From: Oscillospiraceae bacterium
GTDB taxonomy: Bacteria; Bacillota; Clostridia; Oscillospirales; CAG-382
Length of the DNA stretch: 49,412 nt
Assembly: GCA_015063785.1 (NCBI GenBank)
Contig: SVTM01000020.1
Span: 1-49,412, forward strand
Reading direction: 5' to 3'
In this document: positions 16,399-25,487 of the stretch, piece after piece
Layout: every line of letters starts with the position of its first letter
Numbering within the stretch: the first letter of the stretch is position 1
Notes under the pieces: generated by a model
What the model saw: the letters and a program-made list of their open reading frames with translations, nothing else
What the model was told of the DNA's origin: nothing
Database searches by the model: none
Position numbers and translations under genes: made by a program

Positions 16399-16422
16399 TT
16401 TTTCAATGAAAGGCAGTTTCTC

Positions 16423-17883
16423 ATGGAAAACTACAGAAACGAAAAGCTTGAACAGTACAAAAACCATCTTCGCGGCAAAAGCTGCGCAGTTTTGGGTATA
16501 GGTGTAAGCAATATCCCCCTTATAAATTTTCTTCTCGAATGTGGCGCTGTCGTCACCGCGCGTGACAAAAAGGATCTTGCCGCCCTTTCAGAAAACCCTG
16601 CCCTTGATATAGTAAATCTCAAGGAAAAAGGAGTTTGCTTCGTGACGGGCGAAGGTTATCTTTCGGATCTTTCCGAACAGATCGTTTTCAAAACCCCCGG
16701 TCTTCGCTCGGACGTTGCCGAAATAGTTGAGGCGCGCTCCCGCGGGGCGGTCATCACCAGCGAAATGGAAGCGTTTCTTTCGATCTGCCCTTGCAGGATA
16801 ATTGCAGTTACGGGAAGCGACGGAAAAACCACCACAACAACTCTTGTGGCAAAAATCCTTGAAAAGGCAGGCCACACGGTTCATCTCGGCGGCAACATCG
16901 GAAAGCCCCTGCTTTACGAAACTCCTTGCATGCGCCCGTCGGATTTTGCCGTGCTCGAGCTTTCAAGCTTTCAGCTCCATTCGATCGGGTTCTTCGAAAA
17001 CAATCCTTTGCCCGTGCCCCTCGGACGTTTCCCCGACGTGGCAATAGTTACGAACGTAAGCCCCAATCACCTCGACTGGCACACCTCGTACGAGGAATAT
17101 GCCGACTCGAAAAAGGCGATCTTCAAAAATCTCGCCTGCGGCGGAAAGCTGGTTACCAATGCCGCAAACGAAATCACAGAAAAGTTTGCAAAAGAAGCAG
17201 AAGAGGACGGCAAAGAAGTCTGCTTTTTCTCGGCAAAGGTGAAAACTGACGGATATTTTGCCGATGACGAGGCGATATACAAAAACGGCGAAAAACTTCT
17301 TTTGCGCGCCGACATAAAGCTTCCGGGTGTCCACAACGCCGAAAACTATATGGCGGCAATGGCAGCGACAGAGGATTTTGTGACGCTCGACGACGTAAAA
17401 GCCGTTGCCTCAAGCTTTGGGGGTGTGGAGCACCGACTCGAATACACCGCCACCATTGACGGCGCGGATTATTACAACAGCTCAATAGATTCGTCCCCCA
17501 CCAGAACAATCGCCGCAGTTTCAAGCTTTTCCGATGCTTTCAGAAAAAAGCTGGTTCTCATCATGGGTGGATATGACAAAAACATTCCGTACGACCCTGT
17601 GGGCGAGCCTGTTTGCCGTATGGCACGCGCAGTTTTTCTTTGCGGTGCCACCGCAGACAAAATAGAAACCGCCATAAGAGAAGCGAAAAATTTTGACAAT
17701 ACCACCGAGATTTTCAAGTTTTCGGATTTCAAAGAAACGGTGGTTGCTGCACGTAAATATGCAAAACGCGGCGACAAGGTGATCCTTACGCCTGCCTCTG
17801 CAAGCTTTGACCTTTTCAAAAACTTTGACGAGCGCGGTAAATATTTCAAATCTATCGTACACGAACTCGGAAACGACAACTGA
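16423..17883 (+). CDS. murD: UDP-N-acetylmuramoylalanine--D-glutamate ligase MurD
   Basis: This 486-aa Mur ligase adds D-glutamate to UDP-MurNAc-L-Ala in peptidoglycan synthesis. It shows an N-terminal Rossmann-like domain (AVLGIGVSN), the ATP loop TGSDGKTTTTTLVAKIL, LELSSFQLH, VTNVSPNHLDWH, PGVHNAENY with the conserved His/Asn, EHRLEY, and GGYDKNIPY plus TPASASFDLF in the C-terminal domain. These mark MurD rather than MurC, MurE or MurF. Here it stands away from the usual dcw cell-wall cluster, among peptidase genes. It is slightly longer than typical (about 450 aa). Spacing to its neighbours is 24 and 26 bp. Confidence 0.93.
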   Translation: MENYRNEKLEQYKNHLRGKSCAVLGIGVSNIPLINFLLECGAVVTARDKKDLAALSENPALDIVNLKEKGVCFVTGEGYLSDLSEQIVFKTPGLRSDVAEIVEARSRGAVITSEMEAFLSICPCRIIAVTGSDGKTTTTTLVAKILEKAGHTVHLGGNIGKPLLYETPCMRPSDFAVLELSSFQLHSIGFFENNPLPVPLGRFPDVAIVTNVSPNHLDWHTSYEEYADSKKAIFKNLACGGKLVTNAANEITEKFAKEAEEDGKEVCFFSAKVKTDGYFADDEAIYKNGEKLLLRADIKLPGVHNAENYMAAMAATEDFVTLDDVKAVASSFGGVEHRLEYTATIDGADYYNSSIDSSPTRTIAAVSSFSDAFRKKLVLIMGGYDKNIPYDPVGEPVCRMARAVFLCGATADKIETAIREAKNFDNTTEIFKFSDFKETVVAARKYAKRGDKVILTPASASFDLFKNFDERGKYFKSIVHELGNDN

Positions 17884-17909
17884 CAAAACGAAAGGACTTT
17901 TTTCCATCC

Positions 17910-19022
17910 ATGAGCGACAACACGACATTTTCGGAAATCACTGCTCTGTGCGAAAAGCTCACCTCTATCCCTGCCGTCAGTGGCAGCGAAGAGCTCTTTG
18001 CACACGAGATCGAAAAAGCGGTTTTTGAATACACTTCGTTTTTTGATAAATGCCAAAAACTCCCCTGCGGAGGGTTGATCTTCACCCATTCCTGCAGAAA
18101 AGAAGAGGCGCCAGTGCTTCTTTTTGACGCCCATCTTGACACGGTGGGCTTTGTGGTAACAGAGCTGCTTTGCGGAGGCTTTGTAAGAGTGCGTCCTGTG
18201 GGAGGAGTGGACAAGCGTCTGCTTTTTGCCTCGGAGGTAGAAATCCACGGAGCGCAGGACGTTAAGGGAGTTTTTGTTTCCACCCCTCCTCACCTCGCAA
18301 AAAAAGACGGAGACAAGCTTCCCGATATTTCGGACATTTATATAGACACGGGACTTTCCGACCAAAAGCTGGCAGAGCTTGTGCGCATCGGCGACACCTG
18401 CTCTTTTGCATACAGTATGCGTCGGCATCTTAACGACGTCATATCGTCGCGCAGCATGGACGACAGAATCTGCGCCGTAGCCATCCTGCTTGCCGCCAAA
18501 ATGATGGAAATGGCAAACAAGGATCTCGGATGCGACGTGATTTTTTCCTTCTCGTCAGCCGAAGAAGTAAACGGCACGGGCGGCGAAGTGTTGGGAAAAC
18601 TCATGTGTGACGGAGCCGTCGTTCTCGATGTCAACTTCGGCAGAGACAAGGATATCCACGAAAAAGAAAGCTACGTCCTTGGCGACGGATGCGGAGTTTC
18701 CTATTCCTGCACCACATCGCGCGCGCTTACCGATGCTCTCGTTTCATGCGCAAAAAAGGCAGATGTTCCCCTTCACACCCTTGTTGAAGCAAAGCACACG
18801 GGAACCAACGCACACTATCTTTCAAACGCCCATCTCGGCACCCCGTGCGCAGTCCTTTCGATCCCCGAAAAATATATGCATTCAGCGTATGAGTCGGTAA
18901 ATCTTGCCGACGTTTTGGCGTGCGCTCGTCTGCTTTGCGCTTTTGCCGACGAGTTTCCGACGATCGCGCAGGACATGGAACAAAAAAGAAAAGTTTCTCT
19001 TTGCGGGGAGGTGACGGCATGA
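17910..19022 (+). CDS. M42 family aminopeptidase, paralogue 1
   Basis: A 370-aa M42 metallopeptidase. The ligand motifs of the di-metal centre can be followed: FDAHLDTVGFV (H75, D77), SMDDRICAV (bridging Asp), SSAEEVNGTGGE (catalytic Glu and metal Glu), DVNFGRD and, near the end, IPEKYMHSAYE (last His). M42 enzymes form dodecameric TET particles in the cytoplasm that trim short peptides. Compared with paralogue 2, the sequence is divergent (SAEE where VGEE is usual, HTGTNAH for GGTDA). The AAAGGA site is somewhat far from the ATG. Its stop overlaps the start of the next gene by 4 bp. Confidence 0.85.
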   Translation: MSDNTTFSEITALCEKLTSIPAVSGSEELFAHEIEKAVFEYTSFFDKCQKLPCGGLIFTHSCRKEEAPVLLFDAHLDTVGFVVTELLCGGFVRVRPVGGVDKRLLFASEVEIHGAQDVKGVFVSTPPHLAKKDGDKLPDISDIYIDTGLSDQKLAELVRIGDTCSFAYSMRRHLNDVISSRSMDDRICAVAILLAAKMMEMANKDLGCDVIFSFSSAEEVNGTGGEVLGKLMCDGAVVLDVNFGRDKDIHEKESYVLGDGCGVSYSCTTSRALTDALVSCAKKADVPLHTLVEAKHTGTNAHYLSNAHLGTPCAVLSIPEKYMHSAYESVNLADVLACARLLCAFADEFPTIAQDMEQKRKVSLCGEVTA

Positions 19023-20047
19023 ATTACTCTCTTCTGAAAGAACTGTGCGACGCAAGCGGAGTTTCGGGATACGAAGACGAGGTGCTGTCGCTTATATCAG
19101 AAAAAATAAAACCATTTGCCACCGCCGCACAGTATGACAGATGCGGAAACCTTGTGGTTTTCAAAAAAGGAACAAAAGGTTCACTCGGAAAAACCACCCT
19201 TTATTCCTGCCACGCAGACGAAGTCGGGTTTGTGATTAACCACGTAGACGCCGAGGGCAGACTGTATTTTGACGCCATCGGCATGAGCCCACTCGTGTAT
19301 GCAGGGCGCAGAGTTCTGGTGGGCAAAAACCGCATCCCCGGCATCATTGCCGTCAAGCCCTTTCATCTCGTTTTGTCCGACGAGCGCGACAAAGCGCCCT
19401 GTGCTGACAGTCTTTTCATCGACATAGGAGCAAAAACCAGGGACGAGGCGGAAAAACTCGGAGTTTTTGCCGATTACGCGGTGTTTGACACCGAATTTTC
19501 CGATTTCGGAGAGGGCAAGATCAAAGCAAAAGCCCTTGACGACAGAGTCGGATGTGCCATGCTTATCTCTCTTCTTGAAAGAGGGGTGGAGTACGATTCA
19601 TATTTTGCCTTCTGCGTCGGCGAGGAAATCGGCCTTCGCGGATCAAAAGCTGTGGCAAGCCTTGTAAAGCCTGACATCTGCATAAATCTCGAATGCACGA
19701 CGGCAGGCGATATCTACGGTGTTTCGGGCGCGGAGCGCACCTGCACGTTGGGGGGCGGCGCGGCTGTACCCCACATGGACGGCTCGTCGGTCTACACCCC
19801 CTCGCTTTACAAAAAAGTTCGTGCTCTTGCCGAGAAAAACAACCTTCCCTGCCAAACCAAGACAAAGATCGCCGGCGGCACAGACGCAGGATCCTATTCT
19901 CGCACTGCGGGCGGCACAAAAATAACGGGAATTGCAGTACCCACAAGATATATTCATTCTGCCTCCTGCGTCGCGGCAAAAAGCGATGTCGAGGCCACCG
20001 AAAAGCTTCTTTTTGCGGTTTCGGACAATATAAAAGACCTGCTTTGA
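19019..20047 (+). CDS. M42 family aminopeptidase, paralogue 2 (canonical)
   Basis: The 342-aa protein holds the complete M42 set: SCHADEVGFV (H65, D67), KALDDRVGCAML, VGEEIGLRGSKAV (E202, E203), LECTTAGD, GGTDAGSYS and VPTRYIHSAS with the last metal His near residue 313. It should be an active TET-type aminopeptidase. The start at 19019 overlaps the preceding stop (ATGA), with GGAGGTGA upstream; a longer frame from 18920 lies inside the previous gene and is rejected. Translational coupling with paralogue 1 suggests made-together subunits. Confidence 0.9.
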   Translation: MNYSLLKELCDASGVSGYEDEVLSLISEKIKPFATAAQYDRCGNLVVFKKGTKGSLGKTTLYSCHADEVGFVINHVDAEGRLYFDAIGMSPLVYAGRRVLVGKNRIPGIIAVKPFHLVLSDERDKAPCADSLFIDIGAKTRDEAEKLGVFADYAVFDTEFSDFGEGKIKAKALDDRVGCAMLISLLERGVEYDSYFAFCVGEEIGLRGSKAVASLVKPDICINLECTTAGDIYGVSGAERTCTLGGGAAVPHMDGSSVYTPSLYKKVRALAEKNNLPCQTKTKIAGGTDAGSYSRTAGGTKITGIAVPTRYIHSASCVAAKSDVEATEKLLFAVSDNIKDLL

Positions 20048-20063
20048 AAACAGGAGGATCATT

Positions 20064-21065
20064 ATGACAACGACTACAACACAAAACGGGATCAGAGAAG
20101 ATCTGAAAAAAATATACCAAGTAAAAACCGTATGCGGCAGCGAAAACCTTGCCCTTGATTTTATAAAAAGCGAGCTTTCGGACTTTTGCGACGAGATCTT
20201 TTCCGACGATATCGGAAACGTCTACGCCATAAAAAAAGGTTTCGGCGAAAACCGCAAAAAGATCGCCGTCGTCTGCCCCTTTGACGAAGCAGGCTTTGTG
20301 GTGACAAGCGTAAAGGACGAAAAAAACGCCCGTTTGTACGCCATCGGCAAGCCCGATTTTTCAAGGCTTTGCGGCAAGGGTGCAAAAATTGTCGGAAAAG
20401 ACGTTTCGGGCATTCTGCTCTGCGACAAGGATAACCCCGACGGAAGCGATTTTTATATTCAGACGGGTGCATCCCCCGAAGACGACGGAATTGCAGAGGG
20501 AGATTTTGTAAGCATCTCCGACGAGCCCACCTTCCTTTCGGGCGATCTTGCCGCCCTTGGCACGATCTGCACAAAAGCTCACGGAGCATCTCTTCTTGCA
20601 GTCGCAAAGTGCGCAGGCGATTTTTCCTTTGACGTGATCTTTGTCTTTGCCTCTGCCCATCTTTCGGGTTCAAGGGGAGAAAAATGCGCTTCTTTTATCG
20701 CAGATGCCGACGAATGCATCTGCCTTGATATGTGCTCGGAGGGCACATCTTCTGTGGGCAAAGGTCCTTGCATCGCCTTTTCGGATGCAGGGGGCAACTG
20801 CTCACGCGAGATAATCGGAAAACTTGAAAACGCCGCAAAAAATATCGGCATCGGCTATCAGCTGAAGGCCGACAACGAAAAAGACCGCCCGTCAGTCATC
20901 GCTCCATTTGTTGCAAACGGCACCAAGACCGCTCTCGTTTCGGTTTGTGCCTCAAAGCTTTCAAAGGGCATCGGCATCTGCAATCTTTGCGATCTGCGCG
21001 GTGCCGCGGCGCTTGTTTGTGCTTACCTTATTTTTGAAGAAACTGAAAAGGAAGAAGAAAAATGA
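20064..21065 (+). CDS. M42-like protein lacking metal and catalytic residues, paralogue 3
   Basis: This 333-aa protein aligns in order with the two upstream M42 peptidases (same N-terminal CGSENLALDFIKSEL and DDIGNVYAIKKG layout), but the active site is gone. CHADEVGF is CPFDEAGF (metal His to Pro), ALDDRVG is replaced by CTKAHGA, the Glu-Glu pair by ASAHLSG, and the final His-containing motif by VCASKLSKG. The frame is intact and long, so this is a maintained non-catalytic paralogue rather than a decaying gene. A structural or regulatory subunit of a mixed TET particle is a reasonable guess. A GGAGG site precedes the ATG. It overlaps the next gene by 4 bp. Confidence 0.78.
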   Translation: MTTTTTQNGIREDLKKIYQVKTVCGSENLALDFIKSELSDFCDEIFSDDIGNVYAIKKGFGENRKKIAVVCPFDEAGFVVTSVKDEKNARLYAIGKPDFSRLCGKGAKIVGKDVSGILLCDKDNPDGSDFYIQTGASPEDDGIAEGDFVSISDEPTFLSGDLAALGTICTKAHGASLLAVAKCAGDFSFDVIFVFASAHLSGSRGEKCASFIADADECICLDMCSEGTSSVGKGPCIAFSDAGGNCSREIIGKLENAAKNIGIGYQLKADNEKDRPSVIAPFVANGTKTALVSVCASKLSKGIGICNLCDLRGAAALVCAYLIFEETEKEEEK

Positions 21066-22318
21066 ATATAAACGAAAACCTTCTTGCGCTTGCCGAAAAG
21101 GCAGAACGCGAGCTTGTGGAAAGCGGAGTATTCGCAAGGATAGAAAAAACAGCCTTTGACAATCAGATGCGTGTAATGGACGCTTTCAGAGAACATCAAG
21201 TGTCAGAGTCTCATTTCTGCCCCACCACGGGTTACGGATATGACGACCGCGGCCGCGACGTGCTGGAGGAAATGTTTGCCGACGTTTTCGAAACCGAGGA
21301 CGCCATTGTCCGCCACAACATCATTTCGGGAACCCAGGCGCTTTGCATCGGTCTTTTCGGAATTTTGCGCACAGGCGACAGAATGCTTTCGGTTACGGGA
21401 AAGCCGTATGATACCCTTGACGAGGTCATAGGTCTGCGCGGAGAAGGCATGGGTTCACTGCGCGATTTCGGAGTGAAATATGATGAGATCGCAATGACCC
21501 CCGACGGCGGCATTGATATTCCTGCTATGGAAGAAGCTTTGCGAAGTGCCGACGATATCAAAATGGTATATATCCAGCGTTCAAAGGGTTATGCGGTTCG
21601 CCGCACCCTTTCGGCAAAAGAAATAGGTGATGCCGCAAAGGCGGCACACGCCATAAAAAAGGACGTTTTCGTCTTTGTAGACAACTGCTACGGCGAATTT
21701 TGCGACGAGCACGAGCCCACCTATTACGGTGCAGACCTCTGTGTCGGCTCGCTCATCAAGAATGCGGGCGGCGGCATGGCAGAAACCGGCGGATATATCG
21801 CAGGCACAAAAAAAGCTGTCGAGCTCTGCTCGTACCGTCTGACCACCCCCGGCATCGGAAAAGAGGCAGGCGCAAGCCTCGGTCAGACAAAATTTATGTA
21901 CAAAGGACTTTTCTACGCTCCCCACACGGTGGCGCAGGCTCTGAAAACGGGCGTTTTTGCCGCAAAGCTTTTTGAATATCTCGGATACGACATCTACCCC
22001 AAGGCCGAAGAAGAACGCCACGATATTATCCAGACAGTAACGCTCGGCACCGCCGACGGACTTCTTAAATTCTGCCAGGGCATACAAAGCGGTTCGCCCG
22101 TCGATTCACACGTGCTCCCCGAAGCGTGGGATATGCCGGGTTATGCAGACGCCGTTGTCATGGCGGCAGGCGCGTTCACCTCGGGCGCGTCCATCGAGCT
22201 TTCGGCAGACGGCCCAATGAAAGCCCCCTTCACCGCCTACCTTCAGGGCGGACTTACATACGAAAGCGGCAAGATCGGTATACTCCTTGCAGCTCAAAAA
22301 ATAATCGGAGAAAACTAA
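21062..22318 (+). CDS. Methionine gamma-lyase family (aluminium-resistance) PLP protein
   Basis: The 418-aa protein matches the Met_gamma_lyase/COG4100 family of PLP enzymes. It has RHNIISGTQALCIGLFGIL, VFVDNCYGEFCDE with the cofactor-contacting Asp, and GSLIKNAGGGMAETGG, in which K233 is the likely Schiff-base lysine. The family is named for aluminium resistance but its true substrate, probably a sulfur amino acid, is not settled. Its start overlaps the preceding stop codon. Placement behind peptidases would fit use of peptide-derived amino acids. Confidence 0.88.
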   Translation: MNINENLLALAEKAERELVESGVFARIEKTAFDNQMRVMDAFREHQVSESHFCPTTGYGYDDRGRDVLEEMFADVFETEDAIVRHNIISGTQALCIGLFGILRTGDRMLSVTGKPYDTLDEVIGLRGEGMGSLRDFGVKYDEIAMTPDGGIDIPAMEEALRSADDIKMVYIQRSKGYAVRRTLSAKEIGDAAKAAHAIKKDVFVFVDNCYGEFCDEHEPTYYGADLCVGSLIKNAGGGMAETGGYIAGTKKAVELCSYRLTTPGIGKEAGASLGQTKFMYKGLFYAPHTVAQALKTGVFAAKLFEYLGYDIYPKAEEERHDIIQTVTLGTADGLLKFCQGIQSGSPVDSHVLPEAWDMPGYADAVVMAAGAFTSGASIELSADGPMKAPFTAYLQGGLTYESGKIGILLAAQKIIGEN

Positions 22319-22319
22319 G

Positions 22320-23228
22320 ATGCTGAAAATTGAAAACAGCTCGCTTTCAGGCGTTTTTCTGATGCCGAAGGAAGTTGAAAAACACCTGGCATCGGCAAAC
22401 GCCAACGAGCTTAAAGTTTTGATATACATTTTCTCGCACGGCGGAATCTGCGACGAAGCACAGATGGCAAAAGAGCTTGGTATCCCGTCGGCAGATATTT
22501 TGTCTGCCCTTGCCTTCTGGCGTGGCACAGGCATCGTTTCTTATGCAAAATCGGAAGAGGTGCAGGTGACCGTCATTTCCGAAACCAAGCCGTCAGAAAA
22601 AACCGTCTCTTATTCCCAGCAGGAGATCGCCGATGCCATAAACGGCAACGAGGATGTCCGCTCTCTGATGAATTTTGCCTCGCAAACCATCGGCAAGATC
22701 CTCACCCCCAACGAGCAGGGCATCATTCTTTCGCTTATCGATTCTCTTTCTATGGGGTGCGACCTTGTCATGGGGATAATCGACTATTGCTGCAACACCA
22801 TGGACAAAAAGAGCGTGCGATATATCGAACGCACGGCGGCAAAAATGCACGACGAGGACGGCGTTGACACCTACGAGAAATTCGAAGAATATATTGCAAG
22901 AAAATCCAAAGAAAAAACCTTTGAAAACACAGTCCGCTCGATCATCGGCGCCGAAAACCGCGCCCTCACCAAAACAGAGCGCGAGATCATTGCAGGATTT
23001 GCCAAGGCGGACGTGTCGGACGAGCTGATTTCTATCGCCTACGAGCGCACCATCGGCGCCATAGGAAAACCTTCACTTTCCTATATGTCGAAAATTATCG
23101 AGAACTGGAACACGCAGGGCATAAAGAACAAGGCTGATCTTGACGGCTTTAAGGCCTTTGACGAAAAGGATGCCACGGGAGCCTTCAGTCTTGACGACTT
23201 CACCGAAAAACCCGACGACTTGATTTGA
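22320..23228 (+). CDS. DnaD domain protein
   Basis: The 302-aa protein has an N-terminal winged-helix part (ANELKVLIYIFSHGG, MAKELGIPSADILSALAFW) and two DnaB_2/DnaD C-terminal domains, the second ending in PSLSYMSKIIENWNTQGI, the family's YxxxIxxxW-type signature. DnaD proteins help load the replicative helicase with DnaB and DnaI. In many Clostridia the next gene is a dnaC/dnaI-like loader; here it is a YhaN/SbcC-like ATPase instead. The ATG follows the previous stop by one base, so translation is likely coupled. Confidence 0.85.
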   Translation: MLKIENSSLSGVFLMPKEVEKHLASANANELKVLIYIFSHGGICDEAQMAKELGIPSADILSALAFWRGTGIVSYAKSEEVQVTVISETKPSEKTVSYSQQEIADAINGNEDVRSLMNFASQTIGKILTPNEQGIILSLIDSLSMGCDLVMGIIDYCCNTMDKKSVRYIERTAAKMHDEDGVDTYEKFEEYIARKSKEKTFENTVRSIIGAENRALTKTEREIIAGFAKADVSDELISIAYERTIGAIGKPSLSYMSKIIENWNTQGIKNKADLDGFKAFDEKDATGAFSLDDFTEKPDDLI

Positions 23229-23249
23229 AAAAGGAGGGAACGGATTAAG

Positions 23250-25487
23250 ATGAAATTCAAAAATCTGTCTGTCGGAAGCTTTGGAAAGCTTTCTGATAAG
23301 GAGATAAATTTTTCCGACAAGCTTAACATAATTTACGGAAAAAACGAGGCCGGAAAAAGCACCCTTTCCGCCTATATGAAATATATGCTCTACGGTTTTT
23401 CCTCGCAAAAGGGAAGAAGCGTGGATTCGAATGAAAAAACAAAGTATATGCCATGGGATTCCGACGTCATATCGGGCTCTGCCACCATCCAAAACAGCGG
23501 CGAAACTTTGCGCATTGAGCGCAGAACCGGTGCCAAAAGCACTGTCAAGGTAACCGATGCCGCAGGAAAAGAAATGCTTTTTGGCAAAGAACCGGGCGAG
23601 GAGTTTTTTGGGCTTGACGAAGCGGCGTTTTCAAAAATGGCGTTTATCCGTCAAAACGACGTTTCTGCCGACAAAATGTCCAACCTTTCGGACGTAGTGC
23701 AAAACGCCGTATATTCTGCCGACGAAACGGTGGATATAGAAAAGGCTCGGAAAAAGCTTTCGGATTTCCGCAACGTCTACCGCTCGAAAGTGGGCAAAAA
23801 AGGCAAATGCTATGAGCTTGAGGAAAAGATCCGCGAGCTGAGATATGATTTTGACAAAGCCAGCGAGCTCCACAAAACTCTGCTTTCGGCCGAGGCAAAG
23901 CTTGCCGAGACTCGCGCCAAAATAAAAAGCAACGAAGAAAAAGCGGAAAACCTTGAAAAAGAGCTTGAAAACATAAGCGGCTTTGAAGCCTCACTCGTTA
24001 TCGAAAAGATCCTTGCCGCAAAGAAAGATCTTGACACAGCAAAGGAAGAATACGAAAAGGCAAAAGAAAGCGTAACTTTTTCGGGAAAAACCCTCTCGCA
24101 GGAAAACCTTTCGCTTCTGCTTTCGGCAAACAGCGCCCTGTGCCACGCAACAGAAGAACTGGATTTGGCGCAAAAAGCCTTTGAAAAAGCAAAAAGCGAA
24201 AACACAGCCGCCGAAAAAGAAGATCCGGTTCTTTCAAAATTTGCAGGACGCGATATCCCCGATATCCGCGAGATCGAAAGGTCGATGGCCCACTCCGCGT
24301 CATCAAAAAGAAGCTTTTTGATCTTCGGCGCGGTGGCGCTTTTTGCGGCAATTCTCTTCTTTATAGGATATTTTGCTCTCCCTCTGCCCGAGCTTCGCTC
24401 GTATCTTCTTGTCATGGGCATTTGTTTTGTCGCAGCCGCGGCGGTTTTTGGCTTTTTATTTTTCCGTGCATCAAAAAAACTTGCACAGATTCTTGCCTCT
24501 TCGGGATTTGAAAGTGTTGCCGAGCTTGAAAGATTTGCAACAGTTTATCCGCAGGCAAAAGAAAGACTTGCAGAAAAAGAAGTGCATCTGCGCGTTGTAA
24601 CCGAAGATCTTGAGCAGAAAAAGGAAAAGTACGCCCGCGAAAGGTCGTCGTTTGAATCGCTCATCGCCCACGTCAGTGCAAACTCAGACCCCGAAAACGC
24701 AGGCGAAATAATCGAAAAACTGAAAAAAGCCTTTGATCTGTTCACAGCAAAGGAAAACGAGTATAAAAGATGCGAAAGCGTTTACGACACCTTCCTTTCG
24801 ACCAACGATCTGCACGCCCTGTCTGAAGCGACAGATAAATACACCCACACCCCCGAGCGTGACAAAAAAACTGTTTTGCGCGAATACGAATTTTTCAAAA
24901 AGGCAAACGCCAATCTTCTTGATCTCGAAAAACAATATATAAAGCAGGCGGCATCCCCTGCATCTGCCATAAGAAAACCGTCTGAAATACTTGCCGAGCG
25001 CCGTGCCACCGAAGCACTGTTTGAAAGAGCGGCAGAAAAAGCAGATGCGGCAGAGCTGGCGCTTTCGGCGCTGGAGCAAGCATGCGACGATCTTAAGGGT
25101 GGCATATCACCAAGGATCGCAGCAAAGGCAGGCGAATTTTTCTCGCTCTTCACCGACGGAAAATATTCTTCTCTCGAGGTTTCAAGCGAATTCGGTGTGG
25201 GCATCACCCACGGCGGCATCATCCGCGACAGCGGATATCTGAGCCGCGGAACGGCAGATGCGGCATATCTTGCATTGCGTCTTTCGCTTTGCGAAAACCT
25301 TTTCAGAGAAAAGCCTCCGCTTTTCCTCGACGAAGTTTTTGCCTATGCCGATGATGAAAGACTTGAAAAAATGCTCGATTGCCTGGTGAAGCTTTCGGAA
25401 AACTATCAGATATTCCTCTTTACCTGCCACGAGCGTGAAAAAAAGATGCTCGAGCGATATGAAAACGTCCGCATAATCGAAATGTGA
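23250..25487 (+). CDS. YhaN/SbcC-like ATPase with central membrane hairpin
   Basis: This 745-aa ATPase has Walker A GKNEAGKST at residues 30-38, a long charged coiled coil (about 190-345), two transmembrane helices at about 354-375 and 382-405, a second coiled coil, the ABC signature LSRGTADAAYLALRL near 665 and Walker B PLFLDE near 690-695. The layout is that of YhaN (COG4717), an SMC/SbcC relative tied to the membrane. YhaN is normally paired with the SbcD-like nuclease YhaO; none is adjacent. It is the last gene of the long operon. Its 3' end overlaps a convergent gene by 82 bp. Confidence 0.82.
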   Translation: MKFKNLSVGSFGKLSDKEINFSDKLNIIYGKNEAGKSTLSAYMKYMLYGFSSQKGRSVDSNEKTKYMPWDSDVISGSATIQNSGETLRIERRTGAKSTVKVTDAAGKEMLFGKEPGEEFFGLDEAAFSKMAFIRQNDVSADKMSNLSDVVQNAVYSADETVDIEKARKKLSDFRNVYRSKVGKKGKCYELEEKIRELRYDFDKASELHKTLLSAEAKLAETRAKIKSNEEKAENLEKELENISGFEASLVIEKILAAKKDLDTAKEEYEKAKESVTFSGKTLSQENLSLLLSANSALCHATEELDLAQKAFEKAKSENTAAEKEDPVLSKFAGRDIPDIREIERSMAHSASSKRSFLIFGAVALFAAILFFIGYFALPLPELRSYLLVMGICFVAAAAVFGFLFFRASKKLAQILASSGFESVAELERFATVYPQAKERLAEKEVHLRVVTEDLEQKKEKYARERSSFESLIAHVSANSDPENAGEIIEKLKKAFDLFTAKENEYKRCESVYDTFLSTNDLHALSEATDKYTHTPERDKKTVLREYEFFKKANANLLDLEKQYIKQAASPASAIRKPSEILAERRATEALFERAAEKADAAELALSALEQACDDLKGGISPRIAAKAGEFFSLFTDGKYSSLEVSSEFGVGITHGGIIRDSGYLSRGTADAAYLALRLSLCENLFREKPPLFLDEVFAYADDERLEKMLDCLVKLSENYQIFLFTCHEREKKMLERYENVRIIEM

